A DNA stretch of 64,000 nucleotides from an uncultured Devosia sp. (GCF_946479885.1 NZ_CAMLHM010000011.1:1-64000), one strand, 5' to 3'; shown: positions 35,245 through 45,019, counted from the first letter of the stretch. The notes: generated by a model not told the origin, from the sequence alone. Numbers and translations are program-made.

Positions 35245-35262
35245 GCGATGGGTTAACATCGC
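35245..35262. promoter_or_regulatory. Inverted repeat between the heparinase and GH5 genes
   Basis: GCGATG-GGTTAA-CATCGC, perfect 6-base arms, in the divergent region 23 bases before the GH5 start. It may be an operator or a leader hairpin. Confidence 0.3.
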
Positions 35263-35284
35263 CCCGGTTTATCGGAGTGCCGAC

Positions 35285-36535
35285 ATGAAGCGTCTTGCCC
35301 TGGTCGCTACCGCCTGCCTCACCCTGATCAGCACTGCCGTTGCGGCGCCTATGGAGTTGAAGCGCGGCGTGGGTGTGCATGATTGGCTGAACTGGGCGCC
35401 CCTCGATGAAGACGGGACCTATCGTTGGCCGCCTTACCGCGACGAAAGCGAATGGCTGTCGGGCGCACGGCCGATCAGCGATTGGCCGGAGGGCGACCAG
35501 TTCACGCGCATTCGCGCCATGGGCTTCGACTTCATCCGCCTCAGCGTGGACCCCGGGCCCCTGCTGGCGAGCGAGGGCGCGGAGCGACAGGAGGCACTTG
35601 ATATTCTCGAGGCCGCCGTGCGCAAGGCGACGGCGGCGGGGCTCAAGGTGGTGTTCAACCTGCACGGCGTCAGCCAGGTGCGGCAATATGGCATGGACAT
35701 GATCTATGAAGGGGCCGACAGCGCTGGCGTTGCGTCATATCGCGCGATGGTTGCCGATGTGGCGCAGATGCTGGTGGCTGTCGGTATCGAGGACGTGGCG
35801 ATCGAACCCTATAACGAGCCCGCCTATTACCCGTGCGACGCCAGCGGGACCGAGGATTGGCAACGGATCATGGCCGACACGGTCGCCGACATAAGGGCGG
35901 TCAGCGCGGAACTGACGGTGGTCGCCACCGGAGCCTGTGGTGGCAGCATTACCGGGCTGACGGATCTCGACCCAACCTTCGATGATCCGAACCTGCTCTA
36001 CAGCTTCCACATGTATGAGCCGCACAGTTTTACCCATCAGCGGTCCGAAGATCCGGACGGCTTCGCCTCGGGCCTGCCGTGGCCCGCGTCGGAGGGGAGC
36101 CCCGACCTGACGATCGCGGCCCTGCGCGCCCACATGGACGCTGATGGGATCGACATGGGCGTCCAGGCGCGCACCATTGTCGATCTTCAGGGCGTGGTGG
36201 CGGCGTATTTCGCCGAGGGTTGGGGGCAGCCCCAGCTCGAAGCTCGCATCGGCGAGGCGATCGACTGGGCGAAGGGTCATGACATCGCGCCGGATCGGCT
36301 CTTCATGGGCGAATTTGGTGCCATATTGATGACGCCGGATGGCCGCATGGGCGCGTTCAACCAGGATCGGCTACGTTACCTTGCCGCCGTTCGACAGGAG
36401 GCCGAGAAGTACGGCTTCCCCTGGTCGATCTGGGAATATTCAAATCCCTTCGGCATGTCCGTGATTGTGCCCGAAGGCCCAGCCGTTCCTGACGCCGAAT
36501 TGCTCGACGTGCTCGGGTTGGCGCCCGCTCAATAG
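35285..36535 (+). CDS. Secreted glycoside hydrolase family 5 enzyme
   Basis: A 416-residue protein with a Sec signal peptide (MKRLALVATACLTLISTAVA, cleaved after AAA-like residues). The GH5 catalytic pair is visible: Glu178 in IEPYNEPAYY as acid/base and Glu343 in RLFMGEFGAIL as nucleophile. FHMYEPH (about 241-247) supplies the conserved histidine. It is divergent from the heparinase gene and its end overlaps the convergent CapK-like gene by 7 bases. It probably acts in the periplasm or outside on a beta-linked glucan, mannan or the cluster's own polymer. Confidence 0.9.
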   Translation: MKRLALVATACLTLISTAVAAPMELKRGVGVHDWLNWAPLDEDGTYRWPPYRDESEWLSGARPISDWPEGDQFTRIRAMGFDFIRLSVDPGPLLASEGAERQEALDILEAAVRKATAAGLKVVFNLHGVSQVRQYGMDMIYEGADSAGVASYRAMVADVAQMLVAVGIEDVAIEPYNEPAYYPCDASGTEDWQRIMADTVADIRAVSAELTVVATGACGGSITGLTDLDPTFDDPNLLYSFHMYEPHSFTHQRSEDPDGFASGLPWPASEGSPDLTIAALRAHMDADGIDMGVQARTIVDLQGVVAAYFAEGWGQPQLEARIGEAIDWAKGHDIAPDRLFMGEFGAILMTPDGRMGAFNQDRLRYLAAVRQEAEKYGFPWSIWEYSNPFGMSVIVPEGPAVPDAELLDVLGLAPAQ

Positions 36536-37947
36536 TGGAGGACGTCCAGTCGCTGGTCGATGAAGGCGCGTTTGCCGCTGCGGCCACCGGCGATCCGGTT
36601 GACGGGCTGCACCTGAAAACGCAGCCGGTTGTGGCATCGGCGATCGAGTTCCGCGGCCAGGCGCTCGGCGTCTTCCGGGCGACCGTCCGGGCCAAGCACA
36701 TAGCGGATGACAACCTCGCCCGGCTTGTCCTGATAGAACTGGAATTCGGTAATCCCCTCGAGGGCGTGTCCATCGGCTGGGGTCAGGTCGGTGGTGACGA
36801 CCCTGGTCCCGTCATGGGCAATGAGGAAGTTCGGCTTGCGGCGCGGCGTCAGGTCGGAGACGCGCAAACGCTGCCCGTTCGCCTCCGTTGGCAACTGTAC
36901 GAGGCGGGCGAAGTCGCCGGTTTCGTAGCGGATGAACGGCATGCCCGTGGACAGGAATCCGGTGCCGACGAGACGACCTTCACGGCCGATTTCGGTGACG
37001 GGGTTGCCTTTGGCGTCCACCAGTTCGGCCAGCCCATAGAGCGGGTTGAACTCGTAGGTTCCCGGTGTTTCCGCGACTTCAGCGGCGAACAGCACCTTTT
37101 CGCTCAGGCCGTAGAAACAGGCGAAGGGCGGATTGCCAAGCGTGCGGGCGATCATCTGGCGCTGATGGTCGTAGATGGGTTCGGAGATGGGCATGATGCC
37201 CTTGATCGGGAGCTTGGGGGCCCGACCAAGCACCTGCATCTGACGGCAGAACAGCTCGATGGCCGAGGCGTAGCCATAGATGAACTGCACGCCGCGCGCA
37301 TCGATCAGGTCGAGATAGAGCGCGGCGTCCTCGGTCGTCATGGGGAAGACCGAGAGCTGCAATTCGCGCATCGCCGGGTCCCAGTCGTGGACATTGAGGC
37401 CGGCGGGATCGAGGCCGAAGCCGCGCAGACAAACGCGCGCGTCGCTCTCGGAGAAGCCGACGCGTGACCACACGTCATAGACAAAGGCCATCTCGCGGGC
37501 ACTGCGGTCCTTGTCGAGATAAAAGCCGAATGGTGCCTCGGCGTTGGAGCCGCTGGTCTCGGTCCAGTCCAGCCTGTGCCTGGGTTCGGCCAGAGCCGCC
37601 TCACCGGCGGTACGCAAGGCAGCCTTGTCGAGAATGGGCAGGCGGCGCAGGTCGCTCGACGCAATGGCGCTGGGATCAAACCCGGCGCCGAAGGATGCTT
37701 CGATCAATGCGCGGTAGAAGGGGCTACCGGCATGCGCCTTGGCCAGCAGGGCGCGGAGGGATGCCAGGTGCCGCTCAGCCGCATAGGCGTGGTCATGGGT
37801 CGCGTGAGCTATGTCCCGCCGCCAGCTTTGATAGGTGCGGCCGAATTTCAGCTTGGCCGGCACGAGGCCCATGAGCGGACGCAGGCTCCGGCGAACAATG
37901 GCCGGACTCCTGACATAGGCACCGCGGGCTCGATCCAGCCAGCTCAT
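36529..37947 (-). CDS. CapK/PaaK-like AMP-forming ligase
   Basis: A 472-residue protein related to phenylacetate-CoA ligase and CapK. The phosphate-binding segment is WTETSGSNAEAPFGFYLDK (about residues 127-145), the later motifs are FYGLSEKVLFA (about 280), MPFIRYETGDFARL (about 337) and a C-terminal VRYVLGPDGRPED part. CapK-type proteins occur in capsule and exopolysaccharide clusters, where their role is poorly known. Activation of a carboxylate for transfer to the sugar chain would suit the two acyltransferase-like neighbours. It has no membrane segment. Confidence 0.83.
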   Translation of the reverse strand: MSWLDRARGAYVRSPAIVRRSLRPLMGLVPAKLKFGRTYQSWRRDIAHATHDHAYAAERHLASLRALLAKAHAGSPFYRALIEASFGAGFDPSAIASSDLRRLPILDKAALRTAGEAALAEPRHRLDWTETSGSNAEAPFGFYLDKDRSAREMAFVYDVWSRVGFSESDARVCLRGFGLDPAGLNVHDWDPAMRELQLSVFPMTTEDAALYLDLIDARGVQFIYGYASAIELFCRQMQVLGRAPKLPIKGIMPISEPIYDHQRQMIARTLGNPPFACFYGLSEKVLFAAEVAETPGTYEFNPLYGLAELVDAKGNPVTEIGREGRLVGTGFLSTGMPFIRYETGDFARLVQLPTEANGQRLRVSDLTPRRKPNFLIAHDGTRVVTTDLTPADGHALEGITEFQFYQDKPGEVVIRYVLGPDGRPEDAERLAAELDRRCHNRLRFQVQPVNRIAGGRSGKRAFIDQRLDVLHY

Positions 37948-37963
37948 CTCCCCCCTCCGACCA

Positions 37964-38944
37964 TCACAAGCTCATCCACTCGCCAGCGAGCCGGAATTCA
38001 GATGGCCGCATCGTGCGCTTGAACTGCGTGTAGCCGTCGCCGGGCTTGAGGCCACCGACGTCAAACTGCGTGACGCCGCGTTGCTGGAGCGCCTTGATCA
38101 CCTCCCACATCAGGACATTGCCGGCATTGAGCCGTCGGCCTGCGGGTCCAAACCAGCCCACATGATACTCGGCGCAGTCGCCGAAGCGCACGACGGACAT
38201 GCCGGCCACGGCCCGGCCATCATGGATCATCTGAAACACCAGGACGTTCTCGGGAGCCGATGCCCGCAGGGCGCGCAGCAGTACCGGATCGGCCGCGGAA
38301 AACCTCTTGTCGCGCATGTTTTCGACGTGACGGTCGAGCAGCCACTCATAGGTTGCGGCATCGGAGGCGGCACGCACCGATGGCGTGGTCTTTTCCGCCT
38401 GGCGCACGCGGTTGCGAAAGGTCGAGGCGAAGCCTGCCCAGATCTGATCCTGCCCTCGGTCGAGATCGATGCGGCCCGACATCCAGCCCCGGTCATGGCG
38501 GAGCCGAAAGCCGGCATCGGTCAGCAGGGTCGTGCTTTCCGGCCCATGCGGCAGGGCCGGTGCGATCAACAGGGGGCCGCGCCAATGCCGGCGGATGGTG
38601 GCATAGATGGCCGTGAGGTCTCGTGCCGAGGCCGTCTCCAGCAGAAGCGGACCACGATTGATGCGCGCAAGCACGCGGATACCGAAAAGGCGCCGAACCA
38701 GCACGGTGGCAATGGCCAGGGTGCGTCCGCCGCGCTGAAACGCCACGCGCTCCACATCCCAGCCCTTGGCCCGCTTGCCTTCGCCATAGCCGTAGCTCTG
38801 GGGCAGGTGTGGCACTGCCGCCCGCGCGAGCAAGCCATCCCAACTGGCACGATCGAGAACGGGCAGGACAGCGATGGTGTCGGCCGCGGTCGCGGCGCGC
38901 AACGGCGCCCCATCTACCTGCGGCTCGGTAACACCCACAGTCAT
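37964..38944 (-). CDS. FemAB/GNAT-like acyl- or aminoacyltransferase
   Basis: A 326-residue protein with FemAB-family features: LPQSYGYGEGKRAKGWDVER (about 48-67), a middle with TFRNRVRQAEKTTPSV, and a C-terminal half with VAGMSVVRFGDCAEYHVGWF and a final GGLKPGDGYTQFKRTM. FemAB-type enzymes transfer an amino acid or acyl group. This is the second such gene in the cluster, after 31035-32168, but the two are clearly different proteins. Two long direct repeats lie just upstream of its start (38962-38998). Confidence 0.82.
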   Translation of the reverse strand: MTVGVTEPQVDGAPLRAATAADTIAVLPVLDRASWDGLLARAAVPHLPQSYGYGEGKRAKGWDVERVAFQRGGRTLAIATVLVRRLFGIRVLARINRGPLLLETASARDLTAIYATIRRHWRGPLLIAPALPHGPESTTLLTDAGFRLRHDRGWMSGRIDLDRGQDQIWAGFASTFRNRVRQAEKTTPSVRAASDAATYEWLLDRHVENMRDKRFSAADPVLLRALRASAPENVLVFQMIHDGRAVAGMSVVRFGDCAEYHVGWFGPAGRRLNAGNVLMWEVIKALQQRGVTQFDVGGLKPGDGYTQFKRTMRPSEFRLAGEWMSL

Positions 38945-38961
38945 CGGCCCAGCAATCTCCT

Positions 38962-38998
38962 AAATACGGCGTCAGTATGCAAAATATGGCGTCAGTAT
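38962..38998. repeat. Two 17-base direct repeats upstream of the FemAB-like gene
   Basis: AAATACGGCGTCAGTAT (38962-38978) and AAATATGGCGTCAGTAT (38982-38998) differ at one base and are spaced exactly 20 bases apart, two helical turns. They lie 18-54 bases before the minus-strand start at 38944, a typical activator-site position. I did not see the motif elsewhere in the window. Confidence 0.65.
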
Positions 38999-39041
38999 AA
39001 ATAAGCAGACAATGAGCAGGTACGCCCGATTGACCGTAGGC

Positions 39042-40139
39042 TTAACGGGCCGAGGCCACCCAAACGTCGCGAATAGCCTGGGCAAAGGGCGCCAGATCGA
39101 GCCTGGCGCGGTGGACGGAAATCGCATTGCTGCCGAGGTGGGCCCGCAAGTCGGGCGATTGGACCAGACGGGTCAAGGCATGCGTCAAGGCATCGACATC
39201 GCCCGGTGGCACCAGCAATCCGGTTTCGCCATCGACGATAATGTCCTCGACAGCGCCGACCGGCGTCGTGACCACGGCCAGCCCGGCCGCCATGCCCTCG
39301 ATAACCGATACCGGCAGGTTCTCGGCAAAGGACGGCAGCACGAGGATATCGGCCGACGAAATCAGCTGCGCCACCTCATCGGGCCCAACCCAGCCGGGCA
39401 GGGTGACGCGGTCGGTCAGACCCAGCTCCACCGCCTTGGCGCGCGCCGCCTCGACGGCACCATCGCCGGCAATGGTGGCGCGCCAGCCCGGCAGGTCGCG
39501 CATGCGGTGCAGCGCTTCGCCCAGTTGCGGCACGCCCTTGCGATCGCCGATGCGACCGAGGAAGAGGATGTGGACGCTTTCGCCGCCGCCGCGATGCGGC
39601 AGCGTGGGGGCCGCCGTGGCATTGGGGATGATGGTGATCTTGTCGGCGGCACCGGGTGCCCGGCGGGCGATGAAATCGCGCCAGACCTTGCCCAGCACGA
39701 TGACCTGGCTGGCATGTTCGAACATCTGGCGGATGCAGAGGCCCAATAGACCCGCATCCTCCTGCCAGAAAGCCTGGTATTCGGCGCCGTGCAGATGCAG
39801 CACGTAAGGGATGACCAGAGCGCGGGCGCAGCCGGCGATGACGAGCTTGCGATAGGTGCTGCCGAAGCTCGACAGGTTGATGTGCACGACATCGACCTTG
39901 CCGCGCAGGCGCGCGGCAATCATGCGAAGGCAGAAACCCAGGGCATAGAACGGGGACAGCAGCACGGAGCCCGAGCCGCGGCTGGGCAGGAAACGAGCCT
40001 CGATGTCGGTGCGCCCTTCGCGTTCCAGCTGGTGCTTGAGGGTGGCCATGACGCGGTCGACGCCGCCTTGCCCGGCGGTTGCCGAGGGCGTGGCGACCAT
40101 GACCTGTAAGACGGGTGAGCGCTGCAACATGATGCTCAT
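39042..40139 (-). CDS. Glycosyltransferase family 4
   Basis: A 365-residue GT-B transferase. The N-terminal glycine loop is SATAGQGGVDRVMATL (about 19-34) and the C-terminal donor site shows FLGRIGDRKGVPQL and VLPSFAENLPVSVIEGMAAG with the EX7E-type pattern. It has no signal peptide. It is expected to add a sugar to the lipid-linked repeat unit at the inner membrane. Donor and acceptor cannot be read from the sequence. Confidence 0.9.
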   Translation of the reverse strand: MSIMLQRSPVLQVMVATPSATAGQGGVDRVMATLKHQLEREGRTDIEARFLPSRGSGSVLLSPFYALGFCLRMIAARLRGKVDVVHINLSSFGSTYRKLVIAGCARALVIPYVLHLHGAEYQAFWQEDAGLLGLCIRQMFEHASQVIVLGKVWRDFIARRAPGAADKITIIPNATAAPTLPHRGGGESVHILFLGRIGDRKGVPQLGEALHRMRDLPGWRATIAGDGAVEAARAKAVELGLTDRVTLPGWVGPDEVAQLISSADILVLPSFAENLPVSVIEGMAAGLAVVTTPVGAVEDIIVDGETGLLVPPGDVDALTHALTRLVQSPDLRAHLGSNAISVHRARLDLAPFAQAIRDVWVASAR

Positions 40140-40273
40140 GCCTAGCCCAAGCCATCGACGCGCGAAAGCGAGCGATAAAGACAGGGTTTACGCCAGCACT
40201 TTTTATTCAAATTGCCTGCATTCATGTTGTGGCGGGTTTATGCTGGGCGCGGAAGCGGCCGGACGATAAGCCA

Positions 40274-41740
40274 GTGCCATCGGTCAATGCGGAACGTGCC
40301 TTGCTGCTACGCTCAACCCTCATCTATGCGCCGGCGATCCTGCTGACGCGCCTCTCGGCGCTGCTGCTGCTGGCCATTGCCACGCGGCTGGTCGACCAGA
40401 CGGAATATGGCCTGCTCACGCTGGTGGTGACCATTGGCGAGATGACCGACGTGGCCGTGACCAACTGGCTGCGCATTGCGCTGCTGCGCCTGGGCGGCAA
40501 GGGAGAGGTCAGTCGCGGCGGCCTGTTGCTGGCTGGCCGGGTCATGGTGATATCGACCATCGTGGCGCTGGCGGTATCTGCCGGTGCGTCCATGGTGGTG
40601 GCGCCCGAACGCTGGACCGACTTCGCATTGGCGGTCGGCGGCTATCTGGTGGCGGGGACGGTCGGCCGGTTTGCCCTGACCGTCTTGCAGATGCAGCAGC
40701 GCCACTCGACCTATAGCCTGCTCGAATTCCTGCGCGCAGGCCTGCAACTGGTGCTGCCGGTGCTTGCCATCATGATCGTGCCGGGGTCGTTCCTGTCGAT
40801 CTCGCTGGGGTCGAGCCTTGGTGTATTGATCGCAGGACTGATCGCGGGAGCTTTGGCATTGCGCAAGGTCGTTGCCGGCCCGGCGCCCTTCACCCAACGG
40901 GACTTCTTTGCTTTCGGCGTTCCGCTGGTGGTGATGGCGCTGGTCGGCTTCGGGCTCAACAATGCCGAGCGGCTATTCCTCAACGGCTATTACAATGCCG
41001 GCGCCGTGGCGATCTTCGCGGCAGCCTATGCGCTGGCGCGGCAGCCGATCGACATGGTGGCCAACGCCATCAACATGGGCGCCTTTCCCGAGATCGTCGG
41101 CAAGTTTGACGCCGAGGGGCCGGAAGCGGCGACGCAGCTTGTTTCACGACTTATGGCGCTGATGTTGCGGCTGTGCCTGCCGGTGGCGGCGCTGCTGGTT
41201 GCACTGGGCCCCTACATAACCGCGGTGGTGCTGCCCCCCGACTATCATGGCCATGTCGACCAGCTGTTTGGCATCATCGCCTTCTCGGTGCTGTGCTCCA
41301 ACCTCACGAGCTTTGTCTATGGTGCGGTCGTGCATGCGCACAAGAAGCCATGGCTGCTGGTGCTGGCCAATGGCGCAGGATCGATCGGCACGATCGGATT
41401 GTCGCTGCTGTTGATCCCGACAATGGCGGAAACAGGTGCCGCGCTGGCCTTGGCCGGTGGCACGCTGGCGAGCCTGGCAGCCTGCGTGATCATCAGCGAA
41501 CGGCTGACGCCTGTGCCAGTGCCCTGGCGCGACATCGCGGTTTCGCTTGCCATTGCCGGTGTGACCGGCCTGGTAGCGGTCGTGGCGAGTGCTGGATTGG
41601 GAGAGGCGCCGGCTGTGGTGGCGCTGATCGCCGGTGGCGCGGCCGGTGGCGCCGCATTTCTTGCACTCAATGCCCTGACCCATCCTGACGAGACCAGGGC
41701 ATTGACGATGCGATTGCGGAACCGGCTGCGCAGCGCCTAG
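40274..41740 (+). CDS. Polysaccharide flippase (Wzx/MATE-like)
   Basis: A 488-residue membrane protein with about 14 hydrophobic helices and no large soluble domain, the topology of polysaccharide repeat-unit flippases. Early helix APAILLTRLSALLLLAIATR and the later NNAERLFLNGYYNAGAVAIF block fit the family. GTG 40274 is chosen since it yields a short cytoplasmic N-terminus; the frame is open to GTG 40229. It should move the lipid-linked unit across the inner membrane. Confidence 0.87.
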   Translation: MPSVNAERALLLRSTLIYAPAILLTRLSALLLLAIATRLVDQTEYGLLTLVVTIGEMTDVAVTNWLRIALLRLGGKGEVSRGGLLLAGRVMVISTIVALAVSAGASMVVAPERWTDFALAVGGYLVAGTVGRFALTVLQMQQRHSTYSLLEFLRAGLQLVLPVLAIMIVPGSFLSISLGSSLGVLIAGLIAGALALRKVVAGPAPFTQRDFFAFGVPLVVMALVGFGLNNAERLFLNGYYNAGAVAIFAAAYALARQPIDMVANAINMGAFPEIVGKFDAEGPEAATQLVSRLMALMLRLCLPVAALLVALGPYITAVVLPPDYHGHVDQLFGIIAFSVLCSNLTSFVYGAVVHAHKKPWLLVLANGAGSIGTIGLSLLLIPTMAETGAALALAGGTLASLAACVIISERLTPVPVPWRDIAVSLAIAGVTGLVAVVASAGLGEAPAVVALIAGGAAGGAAFLALNALTHPDETRALTMRLRNRLRSA

Positions 41741-41749
41741 GCACCAGCC

Positions 41750-42535
41750 TCAGTGGGAGCTGCTGCGGGTCCGGTATGCCTGCCAGAGCAGCGCCGCATA
41801 AGCGGTATTGGTCTCGTAATATCGACGCCACAGGCGCCGTGGTTCCTGGGCCACGCGGAACAGCCATTCGAGGCCGAGCCGCTGCACCAGGGCGGGCGCG
41901 CGCGCGACCTTGCCGGCGAAGACGTCGAAGCTGCCACCGACACCCATGACAAAGCTGGGCAGAAGTTCATTACGATAGCGCTTGAGAAAACGCTCCTTGC
42001 GGGGCGTGGGCAGCGCTACGAACAGGCAATCGGCGTCCGATGCGTTGATGGCGGCGATAACGCCAGCCTCCTGCTCGGCGGCGAAATAGCCGTGCTGCAT
42101 GCCGGCGACGGTCAGGGTCGGATAGCGCCGGGCCAGTTCGGCGGCCATGGCATCGAGCACATGCTGTTCGGCGCCCAGCAGGAACGGGCGATAGCCCTTG
42201 CTGGCGCAGAGCGCGAACATCTCGGTCATCACGTCCACGCCTGCCACGCGTTCGTCGATTTCGACGCCGAGCAGACGGGCACCCCAGAGTACGCCAATGC
42301 CATCGACATTGATGACATCGGCGCTGCCGACGTCTTCACGCAATTCGGCATTGTTCTTCATGGTGACCAGCTTGGCCACGTTGACGACAGTGTGCAGCAG
42401 CGGCTGGCGGGTCCGCATGGACTCTTCCGCCAGCCCGATTGTTTCGGCCATGCTGAGAGCGTGCATGGGGGCGCCGAGGAACTCTCTCCGGCGCTGCACC
42501 AACAAGGCGTGGTCAGCCCAACTGGCGCTTGCCAT
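41750..42535 (-). CDS. WecG/TagA/CpsF family glycosyltransferase
   Basis: A 261-residue GT26 protein. Key features are TVVNVAKLVTMKNNAELRED (about 49-68), the catalytic-region NVDGIGVLWGARLLG and RVAGVDVMTEM, and FVALPTPRKERFL with a C-terminal GLEWLFRVAQEPRRLWRRY that binds the membrane surface. WecG-type enzymes transfer ManNAcA and TagA transfers ManNAc. Its stop is 9 bases from the convergent flippase stop and its start is 2 bases from the wecC-like gene, so a ManNAcA transferase role is likely. Confidence 0.9.
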   Translation of the reverse strand: MASASWADHALLVQRRREFLGAPMHALSMAETIGLAEESMRTRQPLLHTVVNVAKLVTMKNNAELREDVGSADVINVDGIGVLWGARLLGVEIDERVAGVDVMTEMFALCASKGYRPFLLGAEQHVLDAMAAELARRYPTLTVAGMQHGYFAAEQEAGVIAAINASDADCLFVALPTPRKERFLKRYRNELLPSFVMGVGGSFDVFAGKVARAPALVQRLGLEWLFRVAQEPRRLWRRYYETNTAYAALLWQAYRTRSSSH

Positions 42536-42537
42536 GA

Positions 42538-43875
42538 TCAGGCCGCCCTGTCGGTGCTGCGCCGACGCGGACGCGTCAGGCTGTTGCGACCCTCGATGCG
42601 GGCATCGGTCCGGCGCGCCTTGCGCCAGGTCCAGAGACCCCGCGTATCGACCAGCTTCTTGTCCTTGAGCGCCTCGGGGTCGATCAGGTTGAAGTGGCGG
42701 TGATCCACCAGCAGCACGACGATATCGGCCTTGTCGATGGCGGTCAGTGGGTCGGTGAACTCCACGCCAAGACCCTGCAGGGCCTTGGGCAGGCCCTTGG
42801 CATGCGGTTCGGCCGCCAAGATGCGGACATCGCGCAATTCGGACAGCAGCCGCACCACGTCGACGGCCGGGCTCTCGCGCATGTCGTCGATATTGGCTTT
42901 GAAGCTGAGGCCCAGGCAGGCGATGGTCTGGTGCTTGTTCGGATCGAGCAGCATTTCCACGTCGCGGACCACGCTATAGGGGCGGTCCGAGTTGATCTGA
43001 CGGGCAGCCTTCATGATGTGCGTGCTGTCGGGCGCCGCTTCGATGATGAAGTAGGGATCGACGGCAATGCAATGTCCGCCGACACCCGGTCCGGGGCTCA
43101 GAATGTTGACCCGGGGATGCTTGTTGGCGAGTTCGATGACTTCCCAGGCATTGAGCCCGAGCTGCTGGCACACGGCCGCCAGTTCGTTGGCGAAGCCGAT
43201 ATTGACGTCGCGGAAGGCGTTCTCGGTCAGCTTGACCAGTTCGGCGCTCTCGGCGCTGGTGATATAGAGGTCGCCGGCCACGAAGGTGGTGTAGAGAGCC
43301 ACGGCGCGCTGGGCCGAGGCCTTGGACAGGCCGCCGATAGAGCGGTCGTTGTCGACAAGTTCGGTCAGCACCTTGCCGGGCAGCACGCGCTCGGGCGAAT
43401 AGGCCACCAGCACGTCGGCATCCTCGCCATGCAGGTGCGGGAAGCGCAGCTCGGGGCGCAGCTCGGCGAGCAGCAAGGTCATGGTGCGGGTGGTGCCGAC
43501 CGGCGACGTCGATTCCAGCACCACCAGGTCGCCGCGCTTGAGCACGGGAGCAAGGCTGCGCGCCGCGGCCATGACGTAGCTCAGGTCCGGGGTATGATCA
43601 TGCTCGCCCATGAATGGGGTCGGCACGGCGATGATATGGGCATCGGCCGGCTGCGGGGTCGTGTAGGCGGTGAGCTTGCCGGTCTCGACCATCTTCTGGA
43701 TGAGGCCGTCGAGCTCGGGCTCCACGATATGGATCTCGCCGCGATTGACCTTGGCGACGACTTCCTCATTGACGTCGACGCCGAGCACGTCGAGGCCGCT
43801 CCTGGCAAAGATGGCGCAGGTGGGCAGGCCGATATAGCCCATGCCGATCACGGAAACGGTACGAATCTCAGACAT
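42538..43875 (-). CDS. wecC: UDP-N-acetyl-D-mannosamine dehydrogenase
   Basis: A 445-residue nucleotide-sugar dehydrogenase. The NAD site is VIGMGYIGLP at about residues 9-18 and the catalytic Cys is in LSPGPGVGGHCIAVDPYF at about 260. The conserved Lys/Asn block is KLTENAFRDVNIGFANELAA. Its neighbour is the UDP-GlcNAc 2-epimerase gene with an 8-base overlap, so the likely product is UDP-ManNAcA. A charged tail (WTWRKARRTDARIEGRN) extends past the domain. Confidence 0.9.
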   Translation of the reverse strand: MSEIRTVSVIGMGYIGLPTCAIFARSGLDVLGVDVNEEVVAKVNRGEIHIVEPELDGLIQKMVETGKLTAYTTPQPADAHIIAVPTPFMGEHDHTPDLSYVMAAARSLAPVLKRGDLVVLESTSPVGTTRTMTLLLAELRPELRFPHLHGEDADVLVAYSPERVLPGKVLTELVDNDRSIGGLSKASAQRAVALYTTFVAGDLYITSAESAELVKLTENAFRDVNIGFANELAAVCQQLGLNAWEVIELANKHPRVNILSPGPGVGGHCIAVDPYFIIEAAPDSTHIMKAARQINSDRPYSVVRDVEMLLDPNKHQTIACLGLSFKANIDDMRESPAVDVVRLLSELRDVRILAAEPHAKGLPKALQGLGVEFTDPLTAIDKADIVVLLVDHRHFNLIDPEALKDKKLVDTRGLWTWRKARRTDARIEGRNSLTRPRRRSTDRAA

Positions 43876-45019
43876 CGCGCAGAAGCTCCTTCAGAATACG
43901 GGCACTGGCCCGGCCGTCGCCATAGGGGTTGTGCCGCTCGGCCATGCCGCGATAGGCGGCCGGATCGTCGAGCAGGCGGGTTGCATTGGAAACAATCAGG
44001 TCGATATCGGTGCCGACCAGGCGGGCGGTGCCGCCGGCCACGCCCTCAGGACGTTCGGTATTTTCGCGGAGGACCAGCACGGGCTTGCCGAGCGAAGGCG
44101 CCTCCTCCTGCACGCCGCCACTGTCGGTCAGCACGAGATAGCTGTGCTTCTGCAGGTAGAGGAACGGCAGGTAGTCCTGTGGGTCGATCAGGAAGATATT
44201 GGGCACGCCAGCCAGCTGCGTCTCGACGACGCCGCGAACCTGGGGATTGGGGTGCACGGGATAGACGATCTGCACGTCGCCGCGCGTGGCCAGCACCTTG
44301 AGCGCGGTACAGATGCGCTCGATGCCGCCGCCATGGTTCTCGCGGCGATGCCCCGTCACCAGGATCAGCTTCTTGCCGGCATCGAGGAACGGGAAGCGCG
44401 ACGCCAGATCGGCGCTCAGCGACAGGTCGGTGTCCACCCGGTCCGAGAAATGGAGCAGGGTATCGATGACCGTGTTGCCGGTGACGAAGATGCGGCTGGG
44501 GTCCTTGCCTTCGGCCAGCAGATTGTCGCGCGCCTCCGAGGTGGGCGCGAAATGCCAGGTGGCAATGTCGCCGGCGATGCGGCGGTTCAGTTCCTCGGGG
44601 AACGGGGAATCGATATTGTGGCTGCGCAAACCGGCCTCGACATGGGCGACGGGGATGCGCTTGTAGAACGCTGCAAGAGCCGCGGTCATGGCCGTGGTGG
44701 TATCGCCCTGCACCATGACGATATCGGGCTTGGACTGCTCGAGCACTTTTTCCATCCCCGTGAGGACCTTGGCGGTCACGTCGAACAGGGTCTGGCCTGG
44801 CTGCATCGCGTTGAGATCGTAATCCACCGGCATGCCCGTCAGGCTGATGACGGAATCGACCATTTCGCGGTGCTGCGCGGTGACGCATATTTCCGTCACG
44901 AAGTGGGGATTTTCGAGAGCGGCACGGGCGACGGGGAAGCACTTGAGAGCCTCCGGCCGAGTGCCGAATACGATCAGGAGCTTCTTCTTGTTCCGATAGG
45001 GTTGCGCGATGAAGTTCAT
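43868..45019 (-). CDS. wecB: UDP-N-acetylglucosamine 2-epimerase (non-hydrolysing)
   Basis: A 383-residue epimerase with FGTRPEALKCFPVARAAL (about 18-35), VQGDTTTAMTAALAAF, VAHVEAGLRSHNIDSPFPEE and LTDSGGVQEEAPSLGKPVLV, all landmark blocks of WecB. It converts UDP-GlcNAc to UDP-ManNAc, the substrate of the dehydrogenase encoded next. The ribosome site AAGGA lies 8-12 bases before the ATG on the minus strand. Confidence 0.95.
   Translation of the reverse strand: MNFIAQPYRNKKKLLIVFGTRPEALKCFPVARAALENPHFVTEICVTAQHREMVDSVISLTGMPVDYDLNAMQPGQTLFDVTAKVLTGMEKVLEQSKPDIVMVQGDTTTAMTAALAAFYKRIPVAHVEAGLRSHNIDSPFPEELNRRIAGDIATWHFAPTSEARDNLLAEGKDPSRIFVTGNTVIDTLLHFSDRVDTDLSLSADLASRFPFLDAGKKLILVTGHRRENHGGGIERICTALKVLATRGDVQIVYPVHPNPQVRGVVETQLAGVPNIFLIDPQDYLPFLYLQKHSYLVLTDSGGVQEEAPSLGKPVLVLRENTERPEGVAGGTARLVGTDIDLIVSNATRLLDDPAAYRGMAERHNPYGDGRASARILKELLRDV

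Noticed and set aside
42694..44301. A 535-residue plus-strand frame opposite wecC and wecB
   Set aside because: It covers two strongly recognised minus-strand genes; shadow frame.
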